From NCBI RefSeq assembly GCF_000616095.1, contig NZ_BAMS01000005.1, forward strand, positions 1-64,000: 64,000 nucleotides of DNA. Direction: 5' to 3'. This document shows, piece by piece, positions 28,976 to 37,990 of this stretch. The notes beneath the pieces are model-generated. The model had not been told where the DNA came from. It did not search any database and worked only from the letters and a program-made list of their open reading frames with translations. Each line of letters opens with the position of its first letter. Position 1 is the first letter of the stretch. The stretch is from Sneathiella glossodoripedis JCM 23214. Lineage in GTDB: Bacteria; Pseudomonadota; Alphaproteobacteria; Sneathiellales; Sneathiellaceae. A program made the position numbers and the translations under genes.

Positions 28976-30823
28976 ATGATTGAAACTCAACTTCATATGT
29001 GGCTGGTATTCGCATTCATTGCCGTTGCCATGTATGCTTTTGCCAGCGAAAAAATAGAGCTTGAAATCTCGTCTGTTGCCGTAATCACAGGGCTGCTTTT
29101 GCTCTTTTATATCTATCCGCTTAAAGATGAAAGCGGCAACTTGATCCTCAACGCACAATCTCTCATGTCCGGCTTGGCTGACCCGGCTTTGATTACCGTT
29201 TTATCCTTGCTCGTAGTTGGCCAGGGGATCGTCAGAACTGGTGCGTTGGAAAAGCCAATCCGGCTTCTTGTGACTATTCGCCGCCATCATCCAATCATTG
29301 CCATCACACTTGTGCTGACAACGGTCCTCATTATCAGCGCATTCATGAACAACACCCCTGTTGTCGTCATTTTCATCCCGTTGATGACAGCTCTCGCTGA
29401 AAGATTGCACAAGCCAACTTCCAGTGTCATGATTCCACTCAGCTATGCGTCAATATTAGGCGGAATGACAACATTGATCGGATCATCAACCAATCTGCTG
29501 GTATCTGCTGCAGTTGTTCAGGCTGGCTTGCCTGCAATCAAGTTTTTTGACTTTACCGTTCTCGGTATGGTTCTCGCCGGAGCTGGATTATTATATGCAT
29601 TGCTGGTTATCCCCAAAATACTGCCAGAACGTGAAGCGGTGACGGACGGCACCTCGCTTTCGGGAAAACAATTCATCGTACAGCTGGAAATTTCTGCTGA
29701 CAGTCCACTGGTTGGTGAAGAGGCTGTTGCAGGCCAATTTCCAAGCCTTCGAAACATCACGATCCGCTTTATCCAGCGGGACGACAAATTGCTGCTGCCC
29801 CCCTTTGATGATCTAATGCTAAGGCCCGGCGATGCTGTTGTTTTTGCCGGCACGCGCAAATCACTAACGGATGCGTTTGCAGACAACCCTCAAATAATCA
29901 GTGACTTCCTGGATATTGAAGATGATCCCAGGGCTGAACAGGGCACAAACCAGATTGAAAAGGATCAAATGGTTGCCGAAGTTGTGATTGCCCCTGCTTC
30001 ACGGATGATTGGCAGAGCATTGCATCAGATTAATTTTCGGTACCGCACACATTGTGTCGTGCTTGGCATTCAACGGCGTTCCAGAATGATCAGAACCAGC
30101 CGGATGACGGATATCCGACTGGAAGCAGGTGATGTACTTCTTCTCATGGGGAGTCGAGCGGATGTGACGCGCCTGCGTAACAATCCTGACGTGCTGTTGA
30201 TGGAATGGTCAACCCGCGAGCTTCCTGCGCTATCTCTCGCCCGTCGCGCCCGCTTTATCTTTGGGGCGGTGGTTCTTTGCGCGGCAACTGGGCTATTACC
30301 GATCGTTGTCGCAGCGGTGGCCGGAGCAACAGCAATGGTTGCGACCGGCTGCCTGAATATTCATCAGGCAAGCCGTGCCATAGACCGACGAATAGTCTTG
30401 TTGATCTGGGCGGCCCTGGCGCTCGGATCTGCCATGCAGGCTACTGGCGGTGCGGTGTATCTGGCCGAACAGGTTGTGTCTTTGTTACAGGGTGCTCATG
30501 TTACGGTAATTTTGTCTTTCTTTTTCCTGCTGGTCGCTTTCTTCACCAACATCTTGAGCAATAATGCGACGGCTGTTCTGTTTACACCTGTAGGAATCGG
30601 TATCGCGCAAACGCTGCAGGTTGAGCCCATGATTTTCGTCTTTGCCGTCATTTTTGCAGCCAACTGTTCTTTTGCGACCCCGATGGGATATCAAACGAAT
30701 CTTCTGGTGATGGGCCCCGGCCATTACCGTTTTGCGGACTTTTTCAAAGCAGGTGCTCCGCTTGTAATCCTGATTTGGCTTGTTTTTTCAGTTCTGGCGC
30801 CGATTTATTACGGTTTAATATGA
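28976..30823 (+). CDS. SLC13 family permease with RCK/TrkA-C domains
   Basis: A membrane transporter of 615 residues. The N-terminal half has ITGLLLLF, MNNTPVVVIFIP and GSSTNLLVS segments of the ion-transporter/SLC13 family. The middle carries two TrkA-C-like domains (about residues 220-300 and 320-400, with LRPGDAVVFAG and LEAGDVLLLMG). The C-terminal half has a second set of segments, including SNNATAVLFTP. The substrate may be a dicarboxylate, sulfate or cation; the sequence does not decide. The frame starts at a TTG one codon before the ATG at 28976. Confidence 0.88.
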   Translation: MIETQLHMWLVFAFIAVAMYAFASEKIELEISSVAVITGLLLLFYIYPLKDESGNLILNAQSLMSGLADPALITVLSLLVVGQGIVRTGALEKPIRLLVTIRRHHPIIAITLVLTTVLIISAFMNNTPVVVIFIPLMTALAERLHKPTSSVMIPLSYASILGGMTTLIGSSTNLLVSAAVVQAGLPAIKFFDFTVLGMVLAGAGLLYALLVIPKILPEREAVTDGTSLSGKQFIVQLEISADSPLVGEEAVAGQFPSLRNITIRFIQRDDKLLLPPFDDLMLRPGDAVVFAGTRKSLTDAFADNPQIISDFLDIEDDPRAEQGTNQIEKDQMVAEVVIAPASRMIGRALHQINFRYRTHCVVLGIQRRSRMIRTSRMTDIRLEAGDVLLLMGSRADVTRLRNNPDVLLMEWSTRELPALSLARRARFIFGAVVLCAATGLLPIVVAAVAGATAMVATGCLNIHQASRAIDRRIVLLIWAALALGSAMQATGGAVYLAEQVVSLLQGAHVTVILSFFFLLVAFFTNILSNNATAVLFTPVGIGIAQTLQVEPMIFVFAVIFAANCSFATPMGYQTNLLVMGPGHYRFADFFKAGAPLVILIWLVFSVLAPIYYGLI

Positions 30824-30923
30824 GTTTTTTAGGATTTTGGGCTGTAGTCTAATTTAGACTTGGTCATATATTTATGTATAGGCTATCATATGCCCAAAAC
30901 TAACTCGGAATAACGACTAGCAA

Positions 30924-31643
30924 ATGAAACGTGTGGAGATCCCATCCAGATTCTTTTTTTCGACGCCTCCGGCGCCGTGCCCTTACCTTGCGGGAAAGCT
31001 GGAAAAAAAGATTGTGACTTTGCTGGCGGGAAAAGATCCCGATAACCTTCACAATACGCTCAGCCTTGCTGGCTTCAGACGTAGTCAGGATTTGGCCTAT
31101 CGTCCGGCCTGTGACGATTGTAATGCATGCATCCCAATCCGAGTTTCTGCTGAAGAGTTTCAACCCGGAAAGTCCTTTCGGCGGATCATTAATACCAACA
31201 AGGACTTGAATGCCCGTGTGATGCCCGCAATAGCAGAGCCCGAGCATTTTGATTTATTTCACAGATACTTACGTAGCCGTCACTCCGACGGAGGCATGGC
31301 TGATATGAGCTTTAACGACTATCAGGCAATGGTCGAAGATAGTCCCGTTCGAACACAGCTCACAGAGTTTAGAGACGAGAACAAAAAACTGCTGGCTGTC
31401 TGCCTTACGGATCAAATGGACGATGGTCTGTCATTGGTTTACAGCTTTTTTGAACCCGAACTTGCAAAGCGTAGTCTTGGTAGTTTTCTTGTGCTTTGGC
31501 ATTTGCAACAAGCCAAGAATATGGGGCTTCCGCATGTGTATCTTGGATACTGGATATCAGAAAGCCCTAAAATGTCTTACAAAACAAGGTTTACACCGGC
31601 TGAAATCTTAACGCGTGAAGGTTGGCAAAGCTTCAGACCCTAG
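30924..31643 (+). CDS. bpt: aspartate/glutamate leucyltransferase (N-end rule)
   Basis: Adds leucine from Leu-tRNA to N-terminal aspartate or glutamate, marking proteins for degradation by ClpAP. The 239 residues contain the conserved cysteine region CPYLAGKLEKKIVTLL, then CDDCNACIPIRV and the GNAT-like LGYWISESPKMSYK region. The presence of Bpt rather than an arginyl transferase is common in proteobacteria. It stands alone between the SLC13 gene and the TRAP operon. Confidence 0.93.
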   Translation: MKRVEIPSRFFFSTPPAPCPYLAGKLEKKIVTLLAGKDPDNLHNTLSLAGFRRSQDLAYRPACDDCNACIPIRVSAEEFQPGKSFRRIINTNKDLNARVMPAIAEPEHFDLFHRYLRSRHSDGGMADMSFNDYQAMVEDSPVRTQLTEFRDENKKLLAVCLTDQMDDGLSLVYSFFEPELAKRSLGSFLVLWHLQQAKNMGLPHVYLGYWISESPKMSYKTRFTPAEILTREGWQSFRP

Positions 31644-31734
31644 CCAATCTCGCAACAAGAGAAATTTTCCGTTCTAAAACTCCCTCCTTACGCAATTAAA
31701 TAATATTTAAAAGGTGCTTTAGATATCTAACCAG

Positions 31735-31762
31735 TTGCGTTTATGCGATTTATTTTTATACT
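31735..31762 (+). promoter_or_regulatory. candidate sigma-70 promoter of the TRAP operon
   Basis: TTGCGT, 16 bases, TATACT, about 100 bases upstream of dctP. An ACGCAA at about 31690 and this TTGCGT form a distant inverted pair that could be an operator. Sequence match only. Confidence 0.5.
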
Positions 31763-31861
31763 CTGTTCGCGAAAGGTGGAAATTCAGATAGTTATCCACT
31801 TCAAAGTCAGGTGTTATTTTTAACAGGGTATGCCTGTCTATTTTACAGGGAGAATATATTA

Positions 31862-32944
31862 ATGGATCGTCGTAAATTTATTAAATCCGCAGGTCTCGTG
31901 GGTGCTGCGAGCACTGTTGCGATTGGTACACCAGCCATCGCACAGGGCCGTGAAAAGCTGACAATGGTAACCGCTTGGGGCCGTGGTCTGGCTGGCGTTT
32001 TTGATGCAGCAGTTCATCTTGCTGAATCTGTAAATGCAATGTCAGACGGCACATTGGAAATCGACGTTAAAGCACAAGGTGAATTGGTATCTGGCTTGGG
32101 TCCAGTGTTTGATGCTGTAACTGCAGGTCAGGCAGATATGTACCATGCTGCAGACTACTACTATGTAGGTCAGCACCCTGCCTTTGCATTCTTTACCGCT
32201 GTTCCTTTCGGTATGACACCAAATGAATTGCACAACTGGTACTACCATCAGGATGGCCACAAACTTCATCTGGAACTGGGTGAAGAATTCGGCCTGCATT
32301 CTTTCCTTGCTGGTAACACAGGTCCACAGGCAGGTGGTTGGTTCAAGAAAGAAATCAAATCAGCTGCAGACTTTAATGGTCTTAAATTCCGTATGCCTGG
32401 TCTGGGTGGTAAAGCTCTTGGTAAACTGGGTGCGTCTGTTCAAACCCTCCCTGGATCAGAAGTGTATCAAGCACTTGCTTCTGGCGCGATTGACGGTACT
32501 GAATGGATTGGCCCATGGGCTGACGAGAAAGCCGGCTTCCAGGAAATCACGAAAATTTACTACACATCAGGCTTCCATGAGCCAGGTGCTGGCCTTGCAC
32601 TGGGTGTAAACAAAGATCGCTTTAATGGTCTGAGCAAAGCTCACCAGAAAATGATCGAAGTTGCTTCTGCTGAAGCAAACCTCTGGAACCTGCACCAGTA
32701 TCTTGCAAACAACTCAGAAGCGCTTGTTCGCTTGCAAGCTGGTGGCGTAAAAACCCTAGAATTCCCTGATGATGTTTGGGATGCATTCGGTAAAGTTTCC
32801 AAAGAAACTCTGGACGGTTTCATGGACGACGAATTCTTCAAGAAAACTCATGATTCTGTCATGAAGTCCATGAAAGCATCTGCTGCTTGGGATGCACTTT
32901 CATCAGGCGCCTACGCACGTCAACGTACACGCGTGCTGGGTTAA
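31862..32944 (+). CDS. TRAP transporter substrate-binding protein, TakP-like
   Basis: Periplasmic DctP-family binding protein of 360 residues. It begins MDRRKFIKSAGLVGAA, a twin-arginine-type signal ending near AIAQG. The body matches the 2-oxoacid/lactate (TakP) branch: YYYVGQHPAFAFFTAVPFGM, GGWFKKEI, LKFRMPGLGGKALGKLGA with its carboxylate-binding arginine, and AIDGTEWIGPWAD. The likely ligand is a monocarboxylate such as pyruvate or lactate, by family inference. The frame extends to 31811, but the ATG at 31862 starts the signal. dctQ follows after about 300 bases carrying hairpins. Confidence 0.88.
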   Translation: MDRRKFIKSAGLVGAASTVAIGTPAIAQGREKLTMVTAWGRGLAGVFDAAVHLAESVNAMSDGTLEIDVKAQGELVSGLGPVFDAVTAGQADMYHAADYYYVGQHPAFAFFTAVPFGMTPNELHNWYYHQDGHKLHLELGEEFGLHSFLAGNTGPQAGGWFKKEIKSAADFNGLKFRMPGLGGKALGKLGASVQTLPGSEVYQALASGAIDGTEWIGPWADEKAGFQEITKIYYTSGFHEPGAGLALGVNKDRFNGLSKAHQKMIEVASAEANLWNLHQYLANNSEALVRLQAGGVKTLEFPDDVWDAFGKVSKETLDGFMDDEFFKKTHDSVMKSMKASAAWDALSSGAYARQRTRVLG

Positions 32945-32969
32945 GCCAATCGCTTTTGTTGTAAGTCAG

Positions 32970-32995
32970 AAACCGGGCCCCTTTGGCCCGGTTTC
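32970..32995 (+). terminator. hairpin after dctP
   Basis: Perfect stem AAACCGGGCC / GGCCCGGTTT just after the dctP stop, with a weak T tract. It probably stabilises or partly terminates the dctP message, leaving less of dctQM. Confidence 0.75.
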
Positions 32996-33043
32996 ATATT
33001 TTTAATACAGATTGTCCGTGAAGGTTTAAGCGAAAGCAAATCT

Positions 33044-33119
33044 GGTTTGACGGCAAAATTTGCTAGCCATCAAACCGCCTTCAGTATAATAACTGCGGAA
33101 GTTTTAAACGAAACCGCAG
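33044..33119 (+). promoter_or_regulatory. two stem-loops between dctP and dctQ
   Basis: First stem GGTTTGACGGC (33044-33054) pairs with GCCATCAAACC (33066-33076) with one wobble, and has GCAAA/TTTGC nested in its loop. The second pairs CTGCGG (33093-33098) with CCGCAG (33114-33119), with GTTT/AAAC inside. No ORF occupies this gap. They may set the ratio of binding protein to permease, or be part of a small RNA target. Nothing else is seen up to the dctQ start. Confidence 0.55.
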
Positions 33120-33241
33120 GGAATTGGTCGTATTCGGGCGGGGCGTGTGCGTGTTAGTACCCAAATAATGCCATCCGAGGCAGAGCCAGAAGGAATTTGT
33201 ACAGCGATTTAAACCTGCGGTGCTGATCGGAAAGAACCGCT

Positions 33242-34126
33242 ATGGAAGCGCTTGGGAATCTTTTACTAGAATTTTTGATGGGGTTCGTGAACTTGTTCAT
33301 GTTGCCCTGGCATATCTATCAGTGGCTGACACTGGATACGCTGAAGCTGCAAATGAACCAGCTGACTATGGCTGGCATGTCAGTACAGTTTTTATTTGTC
33401 ATACTGGCACTTCTGGTAATTATCATTGCAGTTGGCATTTATAGACGTACTTTTCTGGAAAAAGTTGTCTATGGCCTGGAAACTTTTAACGGAAAAATCG
33501 GACAGCTTGCTGCCTGGTTTGCGTTAATCATGATGATCCAGCAGGTAATGATTATTGCCATGGGGCAGGTTTTTCGGGGAAATGAACTGGTGTTTTCTCC
33601 GCTCGGTATAAATCTTATCGGGGAAGAACTGCAGTGGCTTTCCGGCCAACTTAAATTTTACAATACAATTCTGATTGTTTTTGCATCTGCCTATACCTTC
33701 ATTGAAGGCGGTCATGTGCGGGTAGACCTGATTTACGCCTCGTGCAAAACCAGAACAAAACAATGGATCGATTTCTTTGGAACGTTGTTCTTCTTTTTGC
33801 CTTCAACGATCATGTTGTGGTGGTTCGCATGGCCAATCGCAATGAACGCGATGTTTGCGCAAAAACCCATGAACGCGCTAACAACCTCCACCCGCTGGCG
33901 GGATTTTCGATTTGAAACATCCGGAACTGCGGAATTTTCGTGGGTATGGGCGTTCAAATTCATGGTTCTGGTATTTGCGGGTTTGATGTTTATTTGCGCT
34001 GTCGGCTTTTTGCTGCGTAACATTCTGGCGCTGCTCGAACGCAATAGAAATATACCAACCCATTATTCTTTTGATGGTGATTCAGCCGGTGATGCGGGTT
34101 CAGACGCACACTCTCACCCACTATAA
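33242..34126 (+). CDS. TRAP transporter small permease (DctQ)
   Basis: Four-helix DctQ-type subunit of 294 residues, with GHVRVDLIYAS and QWIDFFGTLFFFLP as the recognisable core. It is longer than typical DctQ (about 160-200 residues), with an N-terminal hydrophobic region before the core. It pairs with the enlarged DctM at 34149. The start follows a GGAAAG. Ligand is set by the dctP product. Confidence 0.85.
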   Translation: MEALGNLLLEFLMGFVNLFMLPWHIYQWLTLDTLKLQMNQLTMAGMSVQFLFVILALLVIIIAVGIYRRTFLEKVVYGLETFNGKIGQLAAWFALIMMIQQVMIIAMGQVFRGNELVFSPLGINLIGEELQWLSGQLKFYNTILIVFASAYTFIEGGHVRVDLIYASCKTRTKQWIDFFGTLFFFLPSTIMLWWFAWPIAMNAMFAQKPMNALTTSTRWRDFRFETSGTAEFSWVWAFKFMVLVFAGLMFICAVGFLLRNILALLERNRNIPTHYSFDGDSAGDAGSDAHSHPL

Positions 34127-34148
34127 TTTGTCACGGAGTTTTTGACCC

Positions 34149-36251
34149 ATGTTATTTGGTTTTACCGGCGTTGAACTTTCGCTGATAATTGTGGGGATAT
34201 CGCTATTTGGCGGTATTCTGTCAGGCTACCCGGTCGCTTACGCGATCTCAGGTTCAGCCTTTGTGAGTTTCGTTGTAATTGCCGGCCTTAACGAGGCAGG
34301 CCTCCTTTATACTTTGCAAGAAATCAACGGAACAGTGCAAAAAATACCTGTCTTTGAAGGCGGATGGGAGAGAGCCATACTCTCGACCTTATCCACCTGG
34401 TCACAAGGGGTATTTTCGCGAGCGTTTGGGGGCAATGTAGAGACATTGCTGGCGGTCCCTCTTTTTGTATTGATGGGAATTGCGCTTGAGCGTTCCAACA
34501 TCGCAGAAGATCTTCTGACAACTATGGCAAAACTGTTTGGTACCTTGCCTGGTGGTCTGGCGATTGCTGTTGTGCTGGTTGGTACATTGTTGGCGGCTTC
34601 CACTGGTGTGGTTGGTGCAACAGTTGTGACAATGGGCCTGATCGCACTTCCGACAATGCTGAAGAACGGTTACTCCAAATCGCTTGCAACAGGTGTAATT
34701 GCAACATCCGGCACGTTGGGGCAAATCATCCCGCCCTCAATTGTGATTGTGCTGTTGGGTTCCATTGTGGGTGATATGTATGCGATTGGGCAAGAAAACC
34801 GGGCGAATGAGCTTGGGGTAACAGTGCTTGAGATGTTAGGTGAACCTGCGGTTCTTTCAACAGGTACTTTGTTCAAGGCTGCGTTTATTCCGGGTATCAT
34901 GCTAGCGCTTCTATACGCTGCGTATGCTCTGGGTTATGCTCTTCTTAACAAAGACAAAGCACCACCAGTACAGTTAGGCGAACCCGACAGTTACGGATTG
35001 CTGTCCTACTACAACAACAATCCCTGGCTCATGGTTGGTGCGGCTGTAGGCCCACTGGTTGCTATGGTGTTTGCCTGGATCCTGATGGCACAAACCGGCA
35101 TCATTGGCACTACAGTCATTGAGGAAGAGGTTACTCATGGTCCACTTTCCGGTGGCACATTCGCACTCTTCGTTCTGTGTGGTTTCCTGATAACGCTCGC
35201 ACTGGCTTTGCGTCCTAGTTACGATAAGAAGCCAATCATCGCCGGTCTCGCTGGTCTCGCATTACTGCTAATTGCAGACTGGTTATATGTACCTGCTGAT
35301 GCTTCAGGTGGTGATAAGTTTCAATTCTATATCATTCCGGCGATACTTATCGTTTACGGTCTGAAGCACGCACTATTGCGGCTTTTGGAAATTGAGACAC
35401 TTCGTGTTGTTTCACCTCCGGTTATTCTGATTGTAGCCGTATTGGGCTCCATCCTCGGTGGTGTGACAAACCCAACCGCGGCAGCATCACTTGGTGCCGC
35501 TGGTGCCATGATGCTGGCTGCAAACCGCAAACTTAAAGACTCCGGACAATCCACAAAACCTATTATCTGGGCATCTCTTGCGGTGATTGTCATGCTGCTT
35601 ATGCGTGGCAACTTTGATCTGCGCATGACAATGGAAGATACGTCTTTCGAAGACAAGATCGCTATTCTCGTGTCATTGATTGCTTATCATATTGCACTGT
35701 TTGGTCTGCTTTATTCCTGCTGGATCCTGATCCGGGAAAAAACAATGTCACCCATCATCAATGAAACCACCAAGGTAACATCGATGGTGTTTGTGATCTT
35801 GATTGCATCCCTGTTTTTAAGCCTCACAATCCGCTCTTTTGGTGGTGAGCACTATATTCAGGAATTTCTGCAATCCTTCGAAGACCCACGGACATTGCTG
35901 ATTATTGTGATGGTGGTTCTGTTCCTGCTTGGCTTTGTATTGGACTTTATCGAGATCATTTTCATTGTGATTCCGATTGTCGGACCGGTTATCTATGCAG
36001 CCGACCCAACATTAATGCCGCCAGCTTGGATCACAATCCTGATTGCCGTGAATTTGCAAACATCCTTTATCACGCCACCGTTTGGTTTTGCGCTTTTCTA
36101 CTTGCGCGGCGTGGCACCAAAGGATGTGACAACCATGGATATTTATCGGGGCGTCATCCCATTCGTCATAATTCAGGTGATTGGATTGCTGCTGCTGTGG
36201 CACTTCCCGGAAATTACAACATTCCTGCCGGAGTTATTGCCGGCCAACTAA
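34149..36251 (+). CDS. TRAP transporter large permease (DctM), enlarged
   Basis: Ion-coupled TRAP permease with TLLAASTGVVGATVVTMGLIALP, GTLGQIIPPSIVIVLLG and a C-terminal LDFIEIIFIVIPIVGPVI. At 700 residues it is much longer than the common DctM of about 430. An extra central region, roughly residues 280-520, inserts several additional hydrophobic segments between the two conserved halves. Large-permease variants of this kind occur with TakP-type binding proteins. It ends in a strong terminator at 36306. Confidence 0.9.
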   Translation: MLFGFTGVELSLIIVGISLFGGILSGYPVAYAISGSAFVSFVVIAGLNEAGLLYTLQEINGTVQKIPVFEGGWERAILSTLSTWSQGVFSRAFGGNVETLLAVPLFVLMGIALERSNIAEDLLTTMAKLFGTLPGGLAIAVVLVGTLLAASTGVVGATVVTMGLIALPTMLKNGYSKSLATGVIATSGTLGQIIPPSIVIVLLGSIVGDMYAIGQENRANELGVTVLEMLGEPAVLSTGTLFKAAFIPGIMLALLYAAYALGYALLNKDKAPPVQLGEPDSYGLLSYYNNNPWLMVGAAVGPLVAMVFAWILMAQTGIIGTTVIEEEVTHGPLSGGTFALFVLCGFLITLALALRPSYDKKPIIAGLAGLALLLIADWLYVPADASGGDKFQFYIIPAILIVYGLKHALLRLLEIETLRVVSPPVILIVAVLGSILGGVTNPTAAASLGAAGAMMLAANRKLKDSGQSTKPIIWASLAVIVMLLMRGNFDLRMTMEDTSFEDKIAILVSLIAYHIALFGLLYSCWILIREKTMSPIINETTKVTSMVFVILIASLFLSLTIRSFGGEHYIQEFLQSFEDPRTLLIIVMVVLFLLGFVLDFIEIIFIVIPIVGPVIYAADPTLMPPAWITILIAVNLQTSFITPPFGFALFYLRGVAPKDVTTMDIYRGVIPFVIIQVIGLLLLWHFPEITTFLPELLPAN

Positions 36252-36305
36252 CAAATAGATACTGGGCTGGCGTATTTTAACGCTTCCCCAGTATTTCTTC
36301 ATAAT

Positions 36306-36340
36306 AAAAGCCGCTGGCATTTCCAGCGGCTTTTATTTTT
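36306..36340 (+). terminator. terminator after dctM
   Basis: Stem AAAAGCCGCTGG / CCAGCGGCTTTT around a CATTT loop, then T-rich sequence. The A-tract on the other side suggests it also serves the convergent ligase gene. Confidence 0.9.
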
Positions 36341-36363
36341 GCAAGTGACCTCAAGTGTCTCAG

Positions 36364-37974
36364 CTATCTGTTCTTTTTCTTCAGTTTTCGAAAATCGTGA
36401 ACCCCAGGCACCTCCCGTGGGTCAGTTTCACTTCCAAAAATCTGTGTTTTCTGGATTTTCTGTGTCCCTGTCGTCGGTAAGCTATCCAAAAACAGGACAT
36501 AGCCCGGAGGCTTGAAATAGGCGAGCCGCTCAAAGGTGTAATCAAACAATTCTCGCGCCAGTTCGCCTGAGGGACTAACCCCATCCATCAGAACGATACA
36601 GGCCATCACCTCTTCTTCGCGGATTTCATCCGTAACTGCAATGACAGCGACCTGAGCAACCGCTTCGTGACTTTGAAGTGTTGCCTCCACTTCCGCAGCA
36701 GCGATATTTTCCCCTGATCGACGGATGATGTTTTTCTTTCGATCAACAAAGTAGAGCATACCGCTCTCATCTTGTGTGACGGTATCTCCGGTATGAAACC
36801 ACCCGCCTTTCCAAGCTTCTTCCGTCGCTTTTTCGTTATTCAAATATCCTGCAAAAAACCCTTTACGCGGATTATCGCCAGCAGCTCTGACCAGTAACTC
36901 ACCCTGCTCGCCTCGCGGAACCTCATTGCCGTTTTCATCTGCAACTTTGGCTTCAAAGCCACCGAATGGTCGTCCGAATGCCCGTGTATGGATTTGCCGG
37001 GGTTCTTCGAGCACGCCAAATATTCTCCCGGTTTCTGTCATCCCCCACACTTCCTGCAAGGGAAAGCCATAACGTTCTTCGAAAATACCATGCAATTCAG
37101 GTTCAACGCCTGCACCCACGCCCAGACGGACGTTGTGCTTTCGTTCATATTCATTGACTGGCTGGTTCAGCAACATCGGCGGCACAACACCCAAATAGTG
37201 AATAATGGTCGCGCGACTATCGCAAACTTCCTGCCACCAACTGGAAGGGTGGAAGCGATCAGGAATAATGAGGCATCCCCCCGTCAGTAACATTGCACCA
37301 AGCGAGACAACAGCAGCATTCATATGGAATAACGGCAACGGATTATACAGGCGATCTTCACCGGGGCGAATTTCGATCAACCCTCTCATATCGGCGTACC
37401 ATTGCCCAGCTGTCAGATGATAGTCATTGGTTAGAATGCATCCCTTGGGTCTTCCAGTGGTACCCGAAGTGTAGAGCAGACTAGCCTCTGTCATCAAACA
37501 TGGCGTACCTTTCGCATTTGGGGCCAACGACGCAGGAAGACTGTCAAAAAACTCTGATTGACGAACCACCGCAAGGGGCTTTTCGCGCTCATTTGCGACA
37601 GCAATGATATCGTCGTAACGTTCATCTATTGTCACAACCAGGTCGGCAGATGAATGATCCATCTGGTAGAGCATTTCGTCATGCCGATAATCGGGGTTTA
37701 TGGGCACACAAGATATACCAATCGCATTCAGGGCTATCAGATGCAGTACATATTCCGGTCTGTTTTCCAGCAAGAAACCGACACGTGCCCCATAGCCATA
37801 TCCCGCATCAACATAATATTGTCTTATGTCTTCAATCTGTCTTGCGGCTTGTGAGTAGGTAATCTCCATACCCTTCTCATAGTAGGATCTGCCCTTCAAA
37901 GGAGGTACACACAAAAAGGCATTATCAGGATAGATTTCCGCAGTTTTCAAAAACGCTTCGTAAAGGGTTTCCAT
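36364..37974 (-). CDS. ATP-dependent acyl-CoA synthetase (CaiC-like)
   Basis: AMP-forming ANL ligase of 536 residues with YTSGTTGRPKG, a WGMTETGRI adenylation motif, GWFHTGDTVTQ and a C-terminal domain lysine near TTGTQKIQKTQ. It resembles crotonobetaine/carnitine-CoA ligases, but the acid substrate cannot be named. The frame opens at 38043; the ATG at 37974 follows AGGAAGG. It lies 16 bases after the parC stop and could be co-transcribed with it. Confidence 0.85.
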   Translation of the reverse strand: METLYEAFLKTAEIYPDNAFLCVPPLKGRSYYEKGMEITYSQAARQIEDIRQYYVDAGYGYGARVGFLLENRPEYVLHLIALNAIGISCVPINPDYRHDEMLYQMDHSSADLVVTIDERYDDIIAVANEREKPLAVVRQSEFFDSLPASLAPNAKGTPCLMTEASLLYTSGTTGRPKGCILTNDYHLTAGQWYADMRGLIEIRPGEDRLYNPLPLFHMNAAVVSLGAMLLTGGCLIIPDRFHPSSWWQEVCDSRATIIHYLGVVPPMLLNQPVNEYERKHNVRLGVGAGVEPELHGIFEERYGFPLQEVWGMTETGRIFGVLEEPRQIHTRAFGRPFGGFEAKVADENGNEVPRGEQGELLVRAAGDNPRKGFFAGYLNNEKATEEAWKGGWFHTGDTVTQDESGMLYFVDRKKNIIRRSGENIAAAEVEATLQSHEAVAQVAVIAVTDEIREEEVMACIVLMDGVSPSGELARELFDYTFERLAYFKPPGYVLFLDSLPTTGTQKIQKTQIFGSETDPREVPGVHDFRKLKKKNR

Positions 37975-37990
37975 AGAAGCCTTCCTGTGA

